Assembly (NCBI RefSeq): GCF_009733815.1
Contig: NZ_WNXY01000003.1
Coordinates: forward strand, 408,563-472,562
DNA: 64,000 nucleotides
Source: Pseudactinotalea suaedae
GTDB lineage: Bacteria > Actinomycetota > Actinomycetes > Actinomycetales > Beutenbergiaceae
Direction of reading: 5' to 3'
The notes under the pieces are model-generated. The model saw nothing but the letters and a program-made list of their open reading frames with translations, was not told the DNA's origin and searched no databases. The position numbers and the translations under genes were made by a program. Below are positions 1 through 9,138 of the stretch, piece by piece (positions within the stretch are counted from its first letter, which is position 1; every line of letters begins with the position of its first letter).

Positions 1-1342
1 TCGCGAGGAACAGGGCGTGGACATCGACGCTGTCGCCCGCCCCGGCTGTGTCGTCTGTGTCCACCAACGGATGAGCCGGGTTGGCAGCGGCGATGAAGTC
101 GGCCGGGATGAGCCGGGTTCCCTGATGGATCAGCTGGTAGAACGCGTGCTGGCCGTTGGTGCCGGGCTCGCCCCAGAACACCTCGCCCGTGTCATACTCG
201 ACGTGCGTGCCGTCGCTGCGCACGGACTTGCCGTTGGACTCCATCGTCAGCTGCTGCAGGTACGCCGCGAACCGGTGCAGGTACTGCGCGTACGGCAGCA
301 CCGCGTGCGTGTGGGCGCCGAGGAAGTTCGTGTACCAGACGTTGAGCAGGCCCATCAGCACGGGCACGTTCTCGGCGAGCTCGGTCGTCGCGAAGTGGGT
401 GTCGACGGCGTGGAACCCAGCGAGCATGTCGGCGAACCCGCTCGGCCCGATCGCGATCGCGAGGCTGAGCCCGATCGCCGAGTCCAGCGAGTAGCGGCCT
501 CCCACCCAATCCCAGAAGCCGAACGCGTTGGCGGGGTCGATGCCGAACGCCTCGACCTTGTCCAGGGCGGTGGACACGGCCACGAAGTGCTTGGCGACGG
601 CCTCGTTGCGCGCCTCGTCGGTGTCCTCCAAGGCATCCGCGTTGCGCAGCCCCTCCCAGAGCCAGGCCCGCGCGAGCCGAGCGTTGGTGAGCGTCTCGAG
701 CGTGCCGAAGGTCTTGGAGGCGACGATGAACAGCGTCGTCTCGGGGTCGAGGTCCGCCGTCGTGGTGGCGATGTCGGTCGGGTCGATGTTGGACACGAAG
801 CGGCATGTCAGGCCCGCCTGCACATAGGGCTTCAGCGCCTCGTACGCCATCACCGGGCCGAGGTCGGAGCCGCCGATGCCGATGTTGACGACCGTTTCGA
901 CGCGCTTGCCCGTGACCCCGGTCCACTCCCCCGACCGGACCTGGTCGGCGAAGGAGTACATCCGGCCGAGGACCTCGTGGACGTCGTGGTCGATGTCCTG
1001 GCCGTCGACGACCAGAGCCGGCTCCGCACCTTCGGGGCGGCGCAGCGCGGTGTGCAGGACCGCACGGTCCTCGGTGGTGTTGATGTGCGCGCCGGAGAAC
1101 ATCGCCCCGATGTGCTCGCGCAGCTCGACGTCCTCGGCGAGCTGGACGAGCCGGGCGAGCGTCTCGTCGGTGACGAGGTTCTTCGACAGGTCCACGAACA
1201 GGTCACCGAGCTGGTGGCTCATCCGCGCGGCACGGTCGGGATCCTCGGCGAACCACCCCCGCAGGTCCGGGACCAGCTCGTCCCGGTGCTTGGTGAGATC
1301 CGCCCATGCGGGCGTCGTGGTGGGGTCGATCGCTGCGCTCAC
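1..1342 (-). CDS. pgi: Glucose-6-phosphate isomerase, 3' end cut off by the window
   Basis: Interconverts glucose 6-phosphate and fructose 6-phosphate in cytosolic glycolysis and gluconeogenesis. About 447 residues are present and the C-terminus lies outside the window. Family signatures are plain: [10 protein letters not shown] near residue 150, [12 protein letters not shown], and [18 protein letters not shown], the sugar isomerase signature carrying a catalytic glutamate. The GTG start follows CAGGAG with a short spacer. A TAATCT -10-like box at 1381-1386 (minus strand) lies about 40 nt upstream. The next gene upstream is the tRNA on the opposite strand, so pgi is first in its transcript. 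Identity is secure from the motifs. Confidence 0.97.
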   Translation of the reverse strand, partial: MSAAIDPTTTPAWADLTKHRDELVPDLRGWFAEDPDRAARMSHQLGDLFVDLSKNLVTDETLARLVQLAEDVELREHIGAMFSGAHINTTEDRAVLHTALRRPEGAEPALVVDGQDIDHDVHEVLGRMYSFADQVRSGEWTGVTGKRVETVVNIGIGGSDLGPVMAYEALKPYVQAGLTCRFVSNIDPTDIATTTADLDPETTLFIVASKTFGTLETLTNARLARAWLWEGLRNADALEDTDEARNEAVAKHFVAVSTALDKVEAFGIDPANAFGFWDWVGGRYSLDSAIGLSLAIAIGPSGFADMLAGFHAVDTHFATTELAENVPVLMGLLNVWYTNFLGAHTHAVLPYAQYLHRFAAYLQQLTMESNGKSVRSDGTHVEYDTGEVFWGEPGTNGQHAFYQLIHQGTRLIPADFIAAANPAHPLVDTDDTAGAGDSVDVHALFLA

Positions 1343-1426
1343 GGGTGCTCCTGCGTCTCGCCTGATCCGGTGCCTCGTTCAGATTAGGGCACGACGGCGG
1401 AGCGTCGGCTTGTCTGTCCAGCCGGG

Positions 1427-1457
1427 TTGAACGGGCCCCTCGGGAGGTGGGTACACT
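1427..1457 (+). promoter_or_regulatory. Probable promoter of tRNA-Gly
   Basis: TTGAAC (1427-1432) and TACACT (1452-1457) are separated by 19 bp. They lie 30 bp before the mature tRNA start, leaving room for a short 5' leader. The spacer is longer than the 17 bp optimum, so this is a moderate match. Confidence 0.45.
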
Positions 1458-1487
1458 GGCTGCTGCCTCGGGCCGACGGCCCGAACT

Positions 1488-1558
1488 GCGGGTGTAGTTC
1501 AATGGTAGAACATCAGCTTCCCAAGCTGATAGCGCGGGTTCGATTCCCGTCACCCGCT
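1488..1558 (+). tRNA. tRNA-Gly (CCC anticodon)
   Basis: A 71-nt cloverleaf. The acceptor stem GCGGGTG pairs with CACCCGC and the discriminator base is T. The anticodon stem TCAGC/GCTGA encloses the loop TTCCCAA, giving anticodon CCC, which reads GGG. The T-arm contains GGTTCGATTCC. CCA is not encoded. It stands alone, with a hairpin terminator about 10 nt downstream. Confidence 0.96.
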
Positions 1559-1568
1559 CTCATGTCAC

Positions 1569-1597
1569 GGCCGCCCGACGACGTCGAGGCGGCCTTT
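1569..1597 (+). terminator. Intrinsic terminator after tRNA-Gly
   Basis: The stem GGCCGCC/GGCGGCC is extended by an inner CGAC/GTCG pairing with a GAC loop and one bulged A. It is followed by TTTGT. It begins 11 nt after the tRNA. Confidence 0.75.
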
Positions 1598-1673
1598 GTC
1601 ATGTGAGCGGGTGCCGGGACTCGGGAGGAGGAGCGCCCACCGAGGAACGAGCTGGTCGCGACGACGGCTCCCG

Positions 1674-2282
1674 TCACCCCAGCTCAGGTGCTGCGGACCG
1701 CGGGTAGCCGCCGAGCAGCCGGCGCAGACGTGCGAGCGCACGGTCCCGGACCGCGGCGGGATCCTCGCCGCTCGAGTCGTCGTGGCCACGCAGCGCGTGC
1801 ACGAGAACGGTGTCGATCAGCGCGGCCATCGCTTCCGGCTCGGGCTCACCGCTCGCCCGCAACGCCTCCTGCAGCGGGACCTGCAGCTGCTCGTGGAACT
1901 CCTGCATCGGCCCCTGCAGGACGTCGGGTCCCACGACCCGGGTGAGCGCCCGGGCGACCTCCTGGGCGGAGCTGGTGAAGAGATCGACGTTGGCTTCGAT
2001 GTACGCCCAGACCCGGTCCTCGGGCGTCGCCGCGGCCTCGACGCGCGAGAGCACCTGGCGCACCCAGTCCGGGAACAGGTCGGCCACGACCGCGGCCATC
2101 AGCTCGTCGGCGGACGCGAAGTATTGGTAGACGCTGCTGCGAGCGAGCCCGGCGCGCTGCCCGACGATCGCCATCGACGGCGTCTCGGCGGTCTCGGCGA
2201 GCAGACCCATCGCCGCCTCGATCAACGCCCGACGCTGACGCTGGTGGTGCTCAGCGACAGTCGGGGCCTGGATGCGAGGCAT
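1674..2282 (-). CDS. TetR/AcrR-family transcriptional regulator
   Basis: A 202-aa DNA-binding repressor of the TetR fold. The N-terminal helix-turn-helix spans roughly residues 14-60, with the typical AIVGQRAGLARSSVYQYF segment followed by a ligand-binding helical domain. The ATG start is preceded by GGAGGGGAGCG, a strong Shine-Dalgarno. It is divergent from the small membrane protein gene at 2531, about 250 bp away, which is the nearest possible target besides itself. No effector can be inferred from sequence. Confidence 0.9.
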   Translation of the reverse strand: MPRIQAPTVAEHHQRQRRALIEAAMGLLAETAETPSMAIVGQRAGLARSSVYQYFASADELMAAVVADLFPDWVRQVLSRVEAAATPEDRVWAYIEANVDLFTSSAQEVARALTRVVGPDVLQGPMQEFHEQLQVPLQEALRASGEPEPEAMAALIDTVLVHALRGHDDSSGEDPAAVRDRALARLRRLLGGYPRSAAPELG

Positions 2283-2517
2283 CGCTCCCCTCCTGTCCTC
2301 TGACGCAGCTCACACAGCGGCGACGCTCACCGCTGCGAGGTTCCCGTCGACGGTTTCGAGCACGCGCGCGCAGTACCCGAGGATCTCACGACTCGCTGGC
2401 CCTGAGGCTGGGGCAACGTGTGAGCGCCCCATTCGCGATCAGCGACACTACCTTCCTGGCACGCGGCGTCAGCCGGCGGTGGATGAGCTCGATTTCCTGC
2501 GGAGGCGGTTCCCGACG

Positions 2518-2523
2518 TACTGT
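2518..2523 (+). promoter_or_regulatory. -10 box of a leaderless transcript
   Basis: TACTGT ends 7 nt before the ATG at 2531, so transcription should start at or next to the start codon. No Shine-Dalgarno is needed. A clear -35 box is not visible. Confidence 0.5.
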
Positions 2524-2530
2524 CGGCAAC

Positions 2531-2872
2531 ATGGACATCGTCAAGGGAATCGTGCTCGTGCTGCACCTGGTCGGCTGGGCGATCGTGCTCGGCAGCACGA
2601 TCGCGGGACTGCGTGAGACCAAGCTCTACCGTGGCGCCGTCCACGGCGTGCTGACCGCGCTCGTCACCGGCATCCTCATGGTCGGACTGCTCGAGATGGG
2701 GGACGGCGACGTCAACCACGTCAAGATCGCCGTCAAGCTCGTGATCGCGCTGCTGGTCACCGGGCTGGTCATCTACGCCCACCGCAACCCCGACAAGGTC
2801 AGCAAGGGCGTGCTCGGCGCGATCATCGGCCTGACGACGACCAACGTCGCCATCGCGGTGCTCTGGTCCTGA
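2531..2872 (+). CDS. Small integral membrane protein, unknown function
   Basis: 113 aa with about four hydrophobic segments: VKGIVLVLHLVGWAIVLGS, a central GVLTALVTGILMVGLL, IAVKLVIALLVTGLVIYA, and a C-terminal GAIIGLTTTNVAIAVLW. I do not recognise a named family, but the compact four-helix layout is common in actinobacterial membrane proteins. The reading frame stays open further upstream, yet the hydrophobic protein starts at this ATG, which sits 7 nt after a TACTGT -10 box. Its 3' end faces the ABC transporter operon across a hairpin. Confidence 0.7.
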   Translation: MDIVKGIVLVLHLVGWAIVLGSTIAGLRETKLYRGAVHGVLTALVTGILMVGLLEMGDGDVNHVKIAVKLVIALLVTGLVIYAHRNPDKVSKGVLGAIIGLTTTNVAIAVLWS

Positions 2873-2879
2873 CGGTTCA

Positions 2880-2903
2880 GCCGCGCTGCCCCCGCAGCGC
2901 GGC
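2880..2903. terminator. Bidirectional terminator hairpin between convergent genes
   Basis: A perfect 10-bp stem GCCGCGCTGC/GCAGCGCGGC with a CCCC loop lies between the stop of the small membrane gene and the stop of the solute-binding protein gene. There is no T-tract, as usual in high-GC Actinobacteria. Confidence 0.65.
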
Positions 2904-2968
2904 ACACCGCCGCCGGAGCCGCCGGACCCGCCCCCTGCCGGTGCCGACGGCTCCACGCGGCGCCCGCG

Positions 2969-4366
2969 CTACGTGGCCGGCGGGGTCAGGTCGATCGGCT
3001 GGCCGTAGGTGTCGGGCATCTGGAAGCCCGGGAACAGGTCCATCTTCGGCGCGACGAAGGCTTGCGCCGTCGCCGCCGCCTCGTCCGGCGAGGCCGAGCC
3101 GAGCGTGACGGACTGCCGTGCCCGGTCCAGGGCGTCCCAGGCCGCGGTGCCCACCGGCAGCGGCGGCCGTGACGTCGAGAACGGGAGCATGTCGGCGAAG
3201 AACTGCGCCTTGGGGTTGTAGGCGCCGTCGGCGATCGTCTGCAGATGCGTGGGCAGGTTCCCCAGCATCGGCTGGATGATCGTCTGGCCGGGACCACCGG
3301 CGTGGAACTTCATGTACTCCCACTTGGTGCGGGTCACCTCGGTGCCGCGCGGGAACACCAGGCCCTGTCCGCCCGACCAGGTGTAGGTGGGGTCGTCCTC
3401 GTTCCAGACCGGCAGCCACGTCCACCGGAAGTCCAGGTCCGGGGCGTACTTCTCGTTGCCCTGGATCTGCCACGGACCGGTGGGAGTCATCACCATCCGC
3501 TCGCTGAACATCACCGTCTGCGCAGGCGGCGCGTTCGGCGGCTGGTAGGTCGCGAAGAAGGCGTCCACCCGAGCGAACGGGAACCGCTCCACCCACTCGG
3601 CGTAGAGCTCGTAGACCTCGAGCCACTCCGGGGTGTCCATGGTGATGGTCGTCGCGTCGTTGTCGTAGACGGCTGCACCCTTGCCGAACGCGTACGTGTA
3701 CGGCGAGCCGCCCTGGTCGAGCCAGGGGGCGAAGCCGAACTGCGTGTAGTTCCCGTTGCCGTCGATCTCGACACATCGCTCGGCGATGTCGGCGAGCTCG
3801 TCCCACGTCAGCACGTGCTGCTCGGGGTCGAACATGTCGAGGTCGAGCCCGATCGAGCTGACCAGGTCGGCGTTGTACATGATGCCGCGGGCGTCCGTGG
3901 AGGTCGGCAGCCCGTACAGCTGTCCGTCGTAGGTGAGCTCGTCGACAGCGAAGCTGACCCACTGCTGGCGGTACTCCTCGGCCGAGACCCCCTCGAACTC
4001 CTCGATGTAGGGGTCGAGCGGTTCCAGGAGTCCGATCGAGGCGCTCTGCACGGTGTTGAACCGGTCGATCCACCAGATGTCCGGGGCCGTGCCGCCGCGG
4101 ACCGCGGTGATGATCTGGCTCATGTCCGAGTTGCCGCTGGAGGGAACCTGGGAGATGTCGACCCGGACCCCCTCGCCCTGCGGCGTCTGCGCGAACGCGT
4201 CGGCCACGGCCTGGTCCTTGTCGGTGTCCGCGGCGCCCATCCCCCAGTAGCGGATCACGTTCGGATCGTTCGAGCGCTGGTTGGCGCACGAGGGCAGCGC
4301 GATCGCCACCGCTCCTGCGCCGGCCAGCCCCAGGAAGGTGCGACGGTTGACAGCGGTCCCGCTCAC
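2969..4366 (-). CDS. CUT1 sugar ABC transporter, extracellular substrate-binding lipoprotein
   Basis: 465 aa, family SBP_bac_1. The N-terminus has a twin-arginine motif (NRRTFLG, RR at 8-9), a hydrophobic stretch, and a lipobox LPSC with the lipidated Cys at 27, so it is probably exported by Tat and anchored outside the membrane. The body has typical features such as TAPDIWWIDRFN and YNADLVSSIGLDLDM. The GTG start overlaps the upstream permease stop by 4 bp (GTGA), showing translational coupling. It is the last gene of a three-gene importer operon. The sugar is unknown and no ATPase or glycosidase gene is adjacent. Confidence 0.92.
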   Translation of the reverse strand: MSGTAVNRRTFLGLAGAGAVAIALPSCANQRSNDPNVIRYWGMGAADTDKDQAVADAFAQTPQGEGVRVDISQVPSSGNSDMSQIITAVRGGTAPDIWWIDRFNTVQSASIGLLEPLDPYIEEFEGVSAEEYRQQWVSFAVDELTYDGQLYGLPTSTDARGIMYNADLVSSIGLDLDMFDPEQHVLTWDELADIAERCVEIDGNGNYTQFGFAPWLDQGGSPYTYAFGKGAAVYDNDATTITMDTPEWLEVYELYAEWVERFPFARVDAFFATYQPPNAPPAQTVMFSERMVMTPTGPWQIQGNEKYAPDLDFRWTWLPVWNEDDPTYTWSGGQGLVFPRGTEVTRTKWEYMKFHAGGPGQTIIQPMLGNLPTHLQTIADGAYNPKAQFFADMLPFSTSRPPLPVGTAAWDALDRARQSVTLGSASPDEAAATAQAFVAPKMDLFPGFQMPDTYGQPIDLTPPAT

Positions 4367-5277
4367 TTGAAGCCTCCCAAGGTGATGCCGCGGATGAAGT
4401 AGCGCTGGAACACGAAGAACAGGACGACCAGCGGGAGGATCACGAGCACCGACGCCGCCATCAGCTGGTTGAACGAGACGTCCTGCGCGTTGACGCTGCG
4501 GAAGGTCTGCAGTCCGATCGAGAGCGTCTGCACGCGTTGGTCCTGCAGGTAGATCAGCGGACCCATGAAGTCGTTCCAGGCGCCGACGGCGGAGAAGATC
4601 GCCACCGCGGTCAGTGCCGGCCGCGCGGTCGGAAACACCAGCTTCCACAGGATCCGCCACTCCGTCGCGCCGTCCACCCGGGCCGCGTTGAGCATGTCGA
4701 TCGGGATCTGCAGCAGGAACTGCCGGAGCAGGAAGGTGAAGAAGGCCGAGGCGAACATCGCCGGCAGGATCAGCGGGAACAGGGTGTTGACCAGTCCCAG
4801 TCGTGCCCACATGTCGAACATCGGGATCAGCGTCACCGGGAAGGGCAGGAACAGCGTCGCGATGACGAGGTAGAAGACCTTGTTGCGCCCGGGCCAGTCG
4901 ATGCAGGCGAAGCCGTAGGCGACGATGAAGTTGGACAGCACCGCCAGCACCACGACGCTGATCGTGATGATGGCCGAGTTCGCGAAGAACTGCAGGAACG
5001 GCATCGCCGTCACGGCGTCGACGTAGTTGCTGAAGTCCCAGGTCTCCGGCCAGAACGTCGGTGGGAACTGGGCGAGCTCCTCGTCGGACTTCACCGACGA
5101 CAGGATCATCCAGTACAGCGGCAGCAGGAACAGCAGGGCCATCAGGATCATCGTGATCCTCGACACCACGGCGGACTGCCAGCTCGCGCGCGACCCGTCC
5201 TGGTGCCGGCCGTAGTCGGCGCGGTCGGCGGCCTTCTCGTCCACCTGGTAGCTGGGTGCGTTGTTGCTCAGTGCCAT
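4363..5277 (-). CDS. CUT1 sugar ABC transporter permease, MalG type
   Basis: 304 aa inner-membrane subunit with six predicted membrane helices after a hydrophilic N-terminus of about 35 residues. The EAA loop that contacts the ATPase is seen as NAARVDGATEWRILWKLVFPTARPA around residues 195-220. The ATG follows GGAAGGAG. It lies 28 nt after the first permease and overlaps the binding protein gene. It works with the MalF-type partner and an ATPase that must be encoded elsewhere. Confidence 0.94.
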   Translation of the reverse strand: MALSNNAPSYQVDEKAADRADYGRHQDGSRASWQSAVVSRITMILMALLFLLPLYWMILSSVKSDEELAQFPPTFWPETWDFSNYVDAVTAMPFLQFFANSAIITISVVVLAVLSNFIVAYGFACIDWPGRNKVFYLVIATLFLPFPVTLIPMFDMWARLGLVNTLFPLILPAMFASAFFTFLLRQFLLQIPIDMLNAARVDGATEWRILWKLVFPTARPALTAVAIFSAVGAWNDFMGPLIYLQDQRVQTLSIGLQTFRSVNAQDVSFNQLMAASVLVILPLVVLFFVFQRYFIRGITLGGFK

Positions 5278-5305
5278 GTCAGGGCTCCTTCCTCCGGTGC
5301 CGCGC

Positions 5306-6298
5306 TCATGCCGCGTTCACGTCGTAGTTCACGAACCGTCGCGACAGGAAGAAGATCAGCAGCGCCAACCCCATCCCGACCAGGAACAGCAGCACCGCGA
5401 GCGCCGAGGCGTAGCCCAGCTCGGCGAAGCCGAAGGCGTTCCGATAGAGGTACATCATGTAGAACAGCGCTCCCGAGTCCGGGCCTCCCGTCCCGTTGGT
5501 GACGATGAACGCCTCGGTGAACACCTGTAACGCCCCGGAGACGCCGGTGATGAGGTTGAAGAGGATGACCGGGCTCAGCAGCGGCAGGGTGATCGACAGG
5601 AACTGGCGACCACGGCTGGCGCCGTCCACACGGGCCGCCTCGTACAGCGTGCGAGGGACGTTCCGCAGCCCCGCGAGGAAGATGAGTGCCGCGTTGCCGG
5701 CGCCGAGCTGGGCCATCAGCACGATCGCGATCTTGATGCCGGTGGGGTCACCCAACAGGTTGACGTCGGCGCCACCGAACGGGCGGATCAGCTGGTTGAA
5801 GAAGCCGAACTGCGGGTTGAGGAACACGATGAAGATGAACGACATCGCGAACGCCGGGATCAAGGACGGCATGTAGAAGATCGTCCGGAACAGCGCGACC
5901 TCACGCACGTTGCGGTTCATCGCCAGCGCGAGGACGAGCGCCACGAGCAGACCGATCGGCACGGCCAGGACCGCGTAGAACGCGGTGTTGCCCACCGCGG
6001 TGCTGACCAGCGGGTCGAGGAAGGCCGAGACGTAGTTCTGGAACCCCACCCACTCCGGCGTGAGCAGCCCCGAGTACCGCGTGAAGCTCAAGATGATCGA
6101 GTAGGTCACCGGGTAGACGACGAAGACCAGCAGCCCCAGGATCCAGGGCGAGATGAACATCAGGCCGAGCCTGAGGTTGCGGCGTTGCGTCTTCGTCAGC
6201 TTCTTGCGCCCCGTGGCCGCCGCCGGCGGTGGGTCCGGAGCCACGGCGCGGTCGTCGCTGCCGGGGTCTCTGGTCGTGGTCGTGGTGGTGCCGGTCAT
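5306..6298 (-). CDS. CUT1 sugar ABC transporter permease, MalF/UgpA type
   Basis: 330 aa with a Thr-rich and Pro/Ala-rich cytoplasmic N-terminus, then about six membrane helices beginning at LGLMFISPWILGLLVFVVYPV. The EAA motif appears as YEAARVDGASRGRQFLSITLP. The frame remains open to 6655, but the ATG at 6298 has GGAAGGAC just upstream and starts the recognisable protein. It is the first gene of the importer operon, and its promoter should lie in 6300-6575, the region holding a 54-bp tandem repeat. Confidence 0.93.
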   Translation of the reverse strand: MTGTTTTTTRDPGSDDRAVAPDPPPAAATGRKKLTKTQRRNLRLGLMFISPWILGLLVFVVYPVTYSIILSFTRYSGLLTPEWVGFQNYVSAFLDPLVSTAVGNTAFYAVLAVPIGLLVALVLALAMNRNVREVALFRTIFYMPSLIPAFAMSFIFIVFLNPQFGFFNQLIRPFGGADVNLLGDPTGIKIAIVLMAQLGAGNAALIFLAGLRNVPRTLYEAARVDGASRGRQFLSITLPLLSPVILFNLITGVSGALQVFTEAFIVTNGTGGPDSGALFYMMYLYRNAFGFAELGYASALAVLLFLVGMGLALLIFFLSRRFVNYDVNAA

Positions 6299-6458
6299 CG
6301 TGTCCTTCCGGTCGAGACGGCGTCGATGCCGTCCGCAGGTCAGGAGGTCACGCAGCGCTGCGCGCGCGTCGGACCTCGGCGTCCTCTGCCCTCCTCCTCG
6401 AGAACTCTTCCGGTCACTTCTCCCCGGGCGACCGACGTCCCCCCGGGTTGTGACGGCT

Positions 6459-6563
6459 CCCATCATGCACCAGACCTCGCCGGTGGCGATGGGAATCGAC
6501 ATATTGATTGACCCCATCATGCAGCAGGCATCGTCGCCTGGGAAGGGAATCGACATATTGATT
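6459..6563. repeat. 54-bp tandem direct repeat, two copies, upstream of the ABC importer
   Basis: Copies at 6459-6509 and 6513-6563 are exactly 54 bp apart. Each holds a conserved CCCATCATGCA block, about 21 variable bases, and an identical GGGAATCGACATATTGATT block (6491-6509 and 6545-6563). The core AATCGACATATTGATT is an imperfect palindrome (12 of 16 positions). The AT-rich character contrasts with the surroundings. These are probably two operator sites for an unidentified regulator of the importer. Confidence 0.75.
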
Positions 6564-6575
6564 CGTTGGTCGGTC

Positions 6576-7616
6576 TCAGACCCTCGAGACCATGCGGCGC
6601 CGCGCCGCCGGGTCGACGAGCACGGCGATGTTGTCGGAGACCTGCTCGATGCCACCGCGACCGCGCGGCAGGTTCTGCACGGCGGGATCGGTCACCGACC
6701 CCAGCAGCGCCCCCGAGATCTGCTCGTTCGGGAAGACGAAGGGCCGGTCCCAGAACGGTGCGGTCGCCGGCGCCGGCGCAGGGAGCCCGGCCTGCTCCTG
6801 CAGGGCGAGGACGAGGTCGAGCGCACGGGCGATGTGCTGCTGCCGCGGTCGCCAGTGATCCGCGGCGAGCGCCGCATCGAGGTGCTCACCGATCGCGGCG
6901 GAGCCGGGGAGCCGGTCGAACATCGTTCCGAGCCACTTGGAGTAGGGCGCCCAGGTGCGGTGCAGCAGGAAGGCGAGCCTTGTCACGGTCAGCGCGAGAC
7001 GACCGCCGATGAGGCGAGAGCCGCGCTCGTCGCCCACCTGTCCGGCGCGTCCCATGAGCGGCATCTCCTCCTCGAGCTGGATCCAGCAGCTCGCGACCAG
7101 GTAGGCCCAGACGTCGTGCGGGTACCACGCGAGCATGCGGCGCGCGGCATGCAGCGTCCCGTCCGTGTCCCAGAAGACCGGGCCTGCCGAGACCTCGAGG
7201 ACGGACTGGCCCGTCAGCGACAGCCAGTCGTCGACCGACAGGCGACCGAGGTCGGCCAGTCCGAGCTTGTCGTGCAGGAACTGCGAGAGGGTCGTCGTCT
7301 CGATGTGGTGCTGCGCCCGGGTGGCGCCGGTGAAGGCGAACCGTGTGGGTAGCCCGGCATAGGTGGGCGGCAGGCTCGCGTCGAGGTGCGCGGCCACCGG
7401 ACCGACGAGGTCCTCGGGCACGAGCAGGCTGAGCCGCAGACCCCAGTCGTGATCGCGTGACGTCGCGTCGTCGAGCCCGAGGACGTCGGACCCGGCACCC
7501 AGCCGCCCTGCCGCATGCGGGAGGTCGGGCCAGCGCGCGTCGAGGAGCGGGCGCACGACGTCGTGGTAGTAGGCGCGGGAGAGGTCCGCGCCACCGGTCT
7601 GGTCATCGGCAGTCAT
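6576..7616 (-). CDS. DUF4037 domain protein (nucleotidyltransferase-like)
   Basis: 346 aa cytosolic protein. The N-terminal part carries LGAGSDVLGLDDATSRDHDWG, resembling the GS...D motif of the nucleotidyltransferase fold. The C-terminal portion includes YSKWLGTMFDRLP and matches the DUF4037 pattern as I know it. No substrate is established for the family. The ATG follows GGAGAG. It lies 39 nt after the frameshifted serine hydrolase gene on the same strand, so the two may share a transcript. Confidence 0.8.
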   Translation of the reverse strand: MTADDQTGGADLSRAYYHDVVRPLLDARWPDLPHAAGRLGAGSDVLGLDDATSRDHDWGLRLSLLVPEDLVGPVAAHLDASLPPTYAGLPTRFAFTGATRAQHHIETTTLSQFLHDKLGLADLGRLSVDDWLSLTGQSVLEVSAGPVFWDTDGTLHAARRMLAWYPHDVWAYLVASCWIQLEEEMPLMGRAGQVGDERGSRLIGGRLALTVTRLAFLLHRTWAPYSKWLGTMFDRLPGSAAIGEHLDAALAADHWRPRQQHIARALDLVLALQEQAGLPAPAPATAPFWDRPFVFPNEQISGALLGSVTDPAVQNLPRGRGGIEQVSDNIAVLVDPAARRRMVSRV

Positions 7617-7655
7617 GGTGACCGTCTCTCCTCCGGGCGTGATCGGTTCGGTCGC

Positions 7656-9019
7656 TCATCCCGCCTCCAGCAACCTGGCGGCGTCCTGTGCGTGGGCGTA
7701 GATCGCGGTGGGGTCGGCGAACACGGTGTGATCGCTGGACCGGGCCAGGAGGGTGAGGATCACGGGCGTGCCGTCGTTCCGTTCGAGGTACCAGGTCCCG
7801 GCGAGCACACCGGCCGCACTGCCGCCCTTGAAGCCGACGTAGGTCCATGCCGGCCCCATCGCGGCGCCGGGGTTCGCGGAGAGGATCTCCCGGAGCGGGG
7901 CGCCGGCGGACGTCGTGGCCTTCTCCTGCAGCGCTGTGTGCGCTCGCGCCACGTCGGCGGGGGTGGCGAACCAGTCGACGCCGGACTCCCACGCGGGCAC
8001 CGACCAGTCGACGTCGTCGGTGTCGGGGACACCTGCGGGCACGTCCGCGAGCAGCGCGGTGCGCTCGGCCGTGTCGCCCGCGGCCCAGCGCTCGCGCAGG
8101 TCGGCATCACCCCACCCGAGCCAGAAGTACTCCCGCGTGGTCAGCAACGGGGTGTTCAGCGCGGGGTCGCCGTGCCCCATCTCGAGCATCGCCGCCAGCA
8201 CGGCGTCGCGACCGAGCGCACGGATGAGCAGGTCGGTGGCGGTGTTGTCGCTGATGGCGATCATCTTCTGGGCGGCCTCGAGAACGCTCACGGTCGCTCC
8301 GTCCGGCAGGTCTTGCAGCTCGCCCGTGGGAAGGCTGCGGACCGCGGCATCGATCGTCAGCGGCGACTCCCAGGCCAGCGTCCCGCGGCCACCGCATCCA
8401 CGAGCGCTCCGAGGACGTAAAGCTTGACGACCGACCCGACGGGTGCCGCCTGCGTGTCACCGATGGCGACCGAGGGCGTGTCGGCACCCATCTCGAAGAC
8501 CTGCAGGGACGCCTCGAACGGCGCTGCCTCGAGGTTCTCGCGCAGCTCGTCCCAGTCGGCCGCCGGCGTCCGCTCGGGCTGCGGGGCGGCGAAGAACAAC
8601 CCGTTCATGCGATCGTCCTCGCCGACGGACACGTTCATGTCGAACTGCGTATGGCTCGAGTCGATCCGGACCGTGGCCTCGGCCTCCGTGCCGTCGTAGC
8701 TCGCCACCGTCCACGGCTGCTGGGTACGCAGCTCCTCGAGCTTCGTGCGCAGGTCGCTCAGCGGCACGGTCTCCCAGAGCGCCGGGTCGAAGCGCTCCTC
8801 GACCGCCGACTCGTCAGCGATCTCCTCGCCGTTGAGCTGCTCCAGCACCCAAGCGGCGTGCGCACCGACCGGTGTGTCGGGAATGTCGGCGGACGGCTCG
8901 ATCGGATCCTCCGCGGGAGCGCAGGCCACCGCCACGGCGGTCAGCAGCGCCGCCAGGAACGCGGCCACGACCGCGCGCAGCCTGCGTCCGTGGTGCGGAG
9001 CCCTCGTGTGCGTCGTCAT
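7656..9019 (-). pseudogene. Serine hydrolase, class A beta-lactamase-like lipoprotein, broken by a frameshift
   Basis: Two abutting frames make one protein. The first (9019 to 8357) has a basic and hydrophobic signal with a possible lipobox AVAC (Cys 33), then the active-site SVVK (Ser196-Lys199), and stops at 8357. The second frame resumes with a TLAWESPLTIDAAV-like segment and continues with the SDN motif in ISDNTATDLL and a KGG motif in VGFKGGSAAG, ending at 7656. Restoring one base near 8382 (the CCC run, GGG on the coding strand) would join them as AAGTLAWESPL. The SxxK, SDN and KGG motifs fit the serine beta-lactamase/DD-peptidase fold. It may be a true pseudogene or a sequencing error. 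A spacer domain of about 130 residues precedes SVVK. Confidence 0.85.
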
Positions 9020-9138
9020 GGTGACCAGCCTTCGTCACCCGTCCCGGCGCCGACATCCCCTGGTCGCCGGAACCTGTGGTGCCCGTTCCGTCGCTCGACC
9101 TAGGACACGCGACGGAGGTGGTGCGGGACCAGGCCCGG

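Noticed and set aside
2969..4810. A 613-codon form of the first binding protein reaching into the permease gene
   Set aside because: The extra N-terminus is an out-of-frame reading of the permease. The GTG at 4366 begins a Tat lipoprotein signal.
6459..6563. A short CRISPR array
   Set aside because: Only two copies, a 54-bp period with conserved blocks on both sides of a short variable part, and no cas genes.
5306..6655. A 449-codon version of the first permease that includes the tandem repeat as coding sequence
   Set aside because: The first 119 residues match no permease, and the ATG at 6298 has a ribosome site. Repeat differences are mainly non-synonymous, so the repeat is DNA-level.
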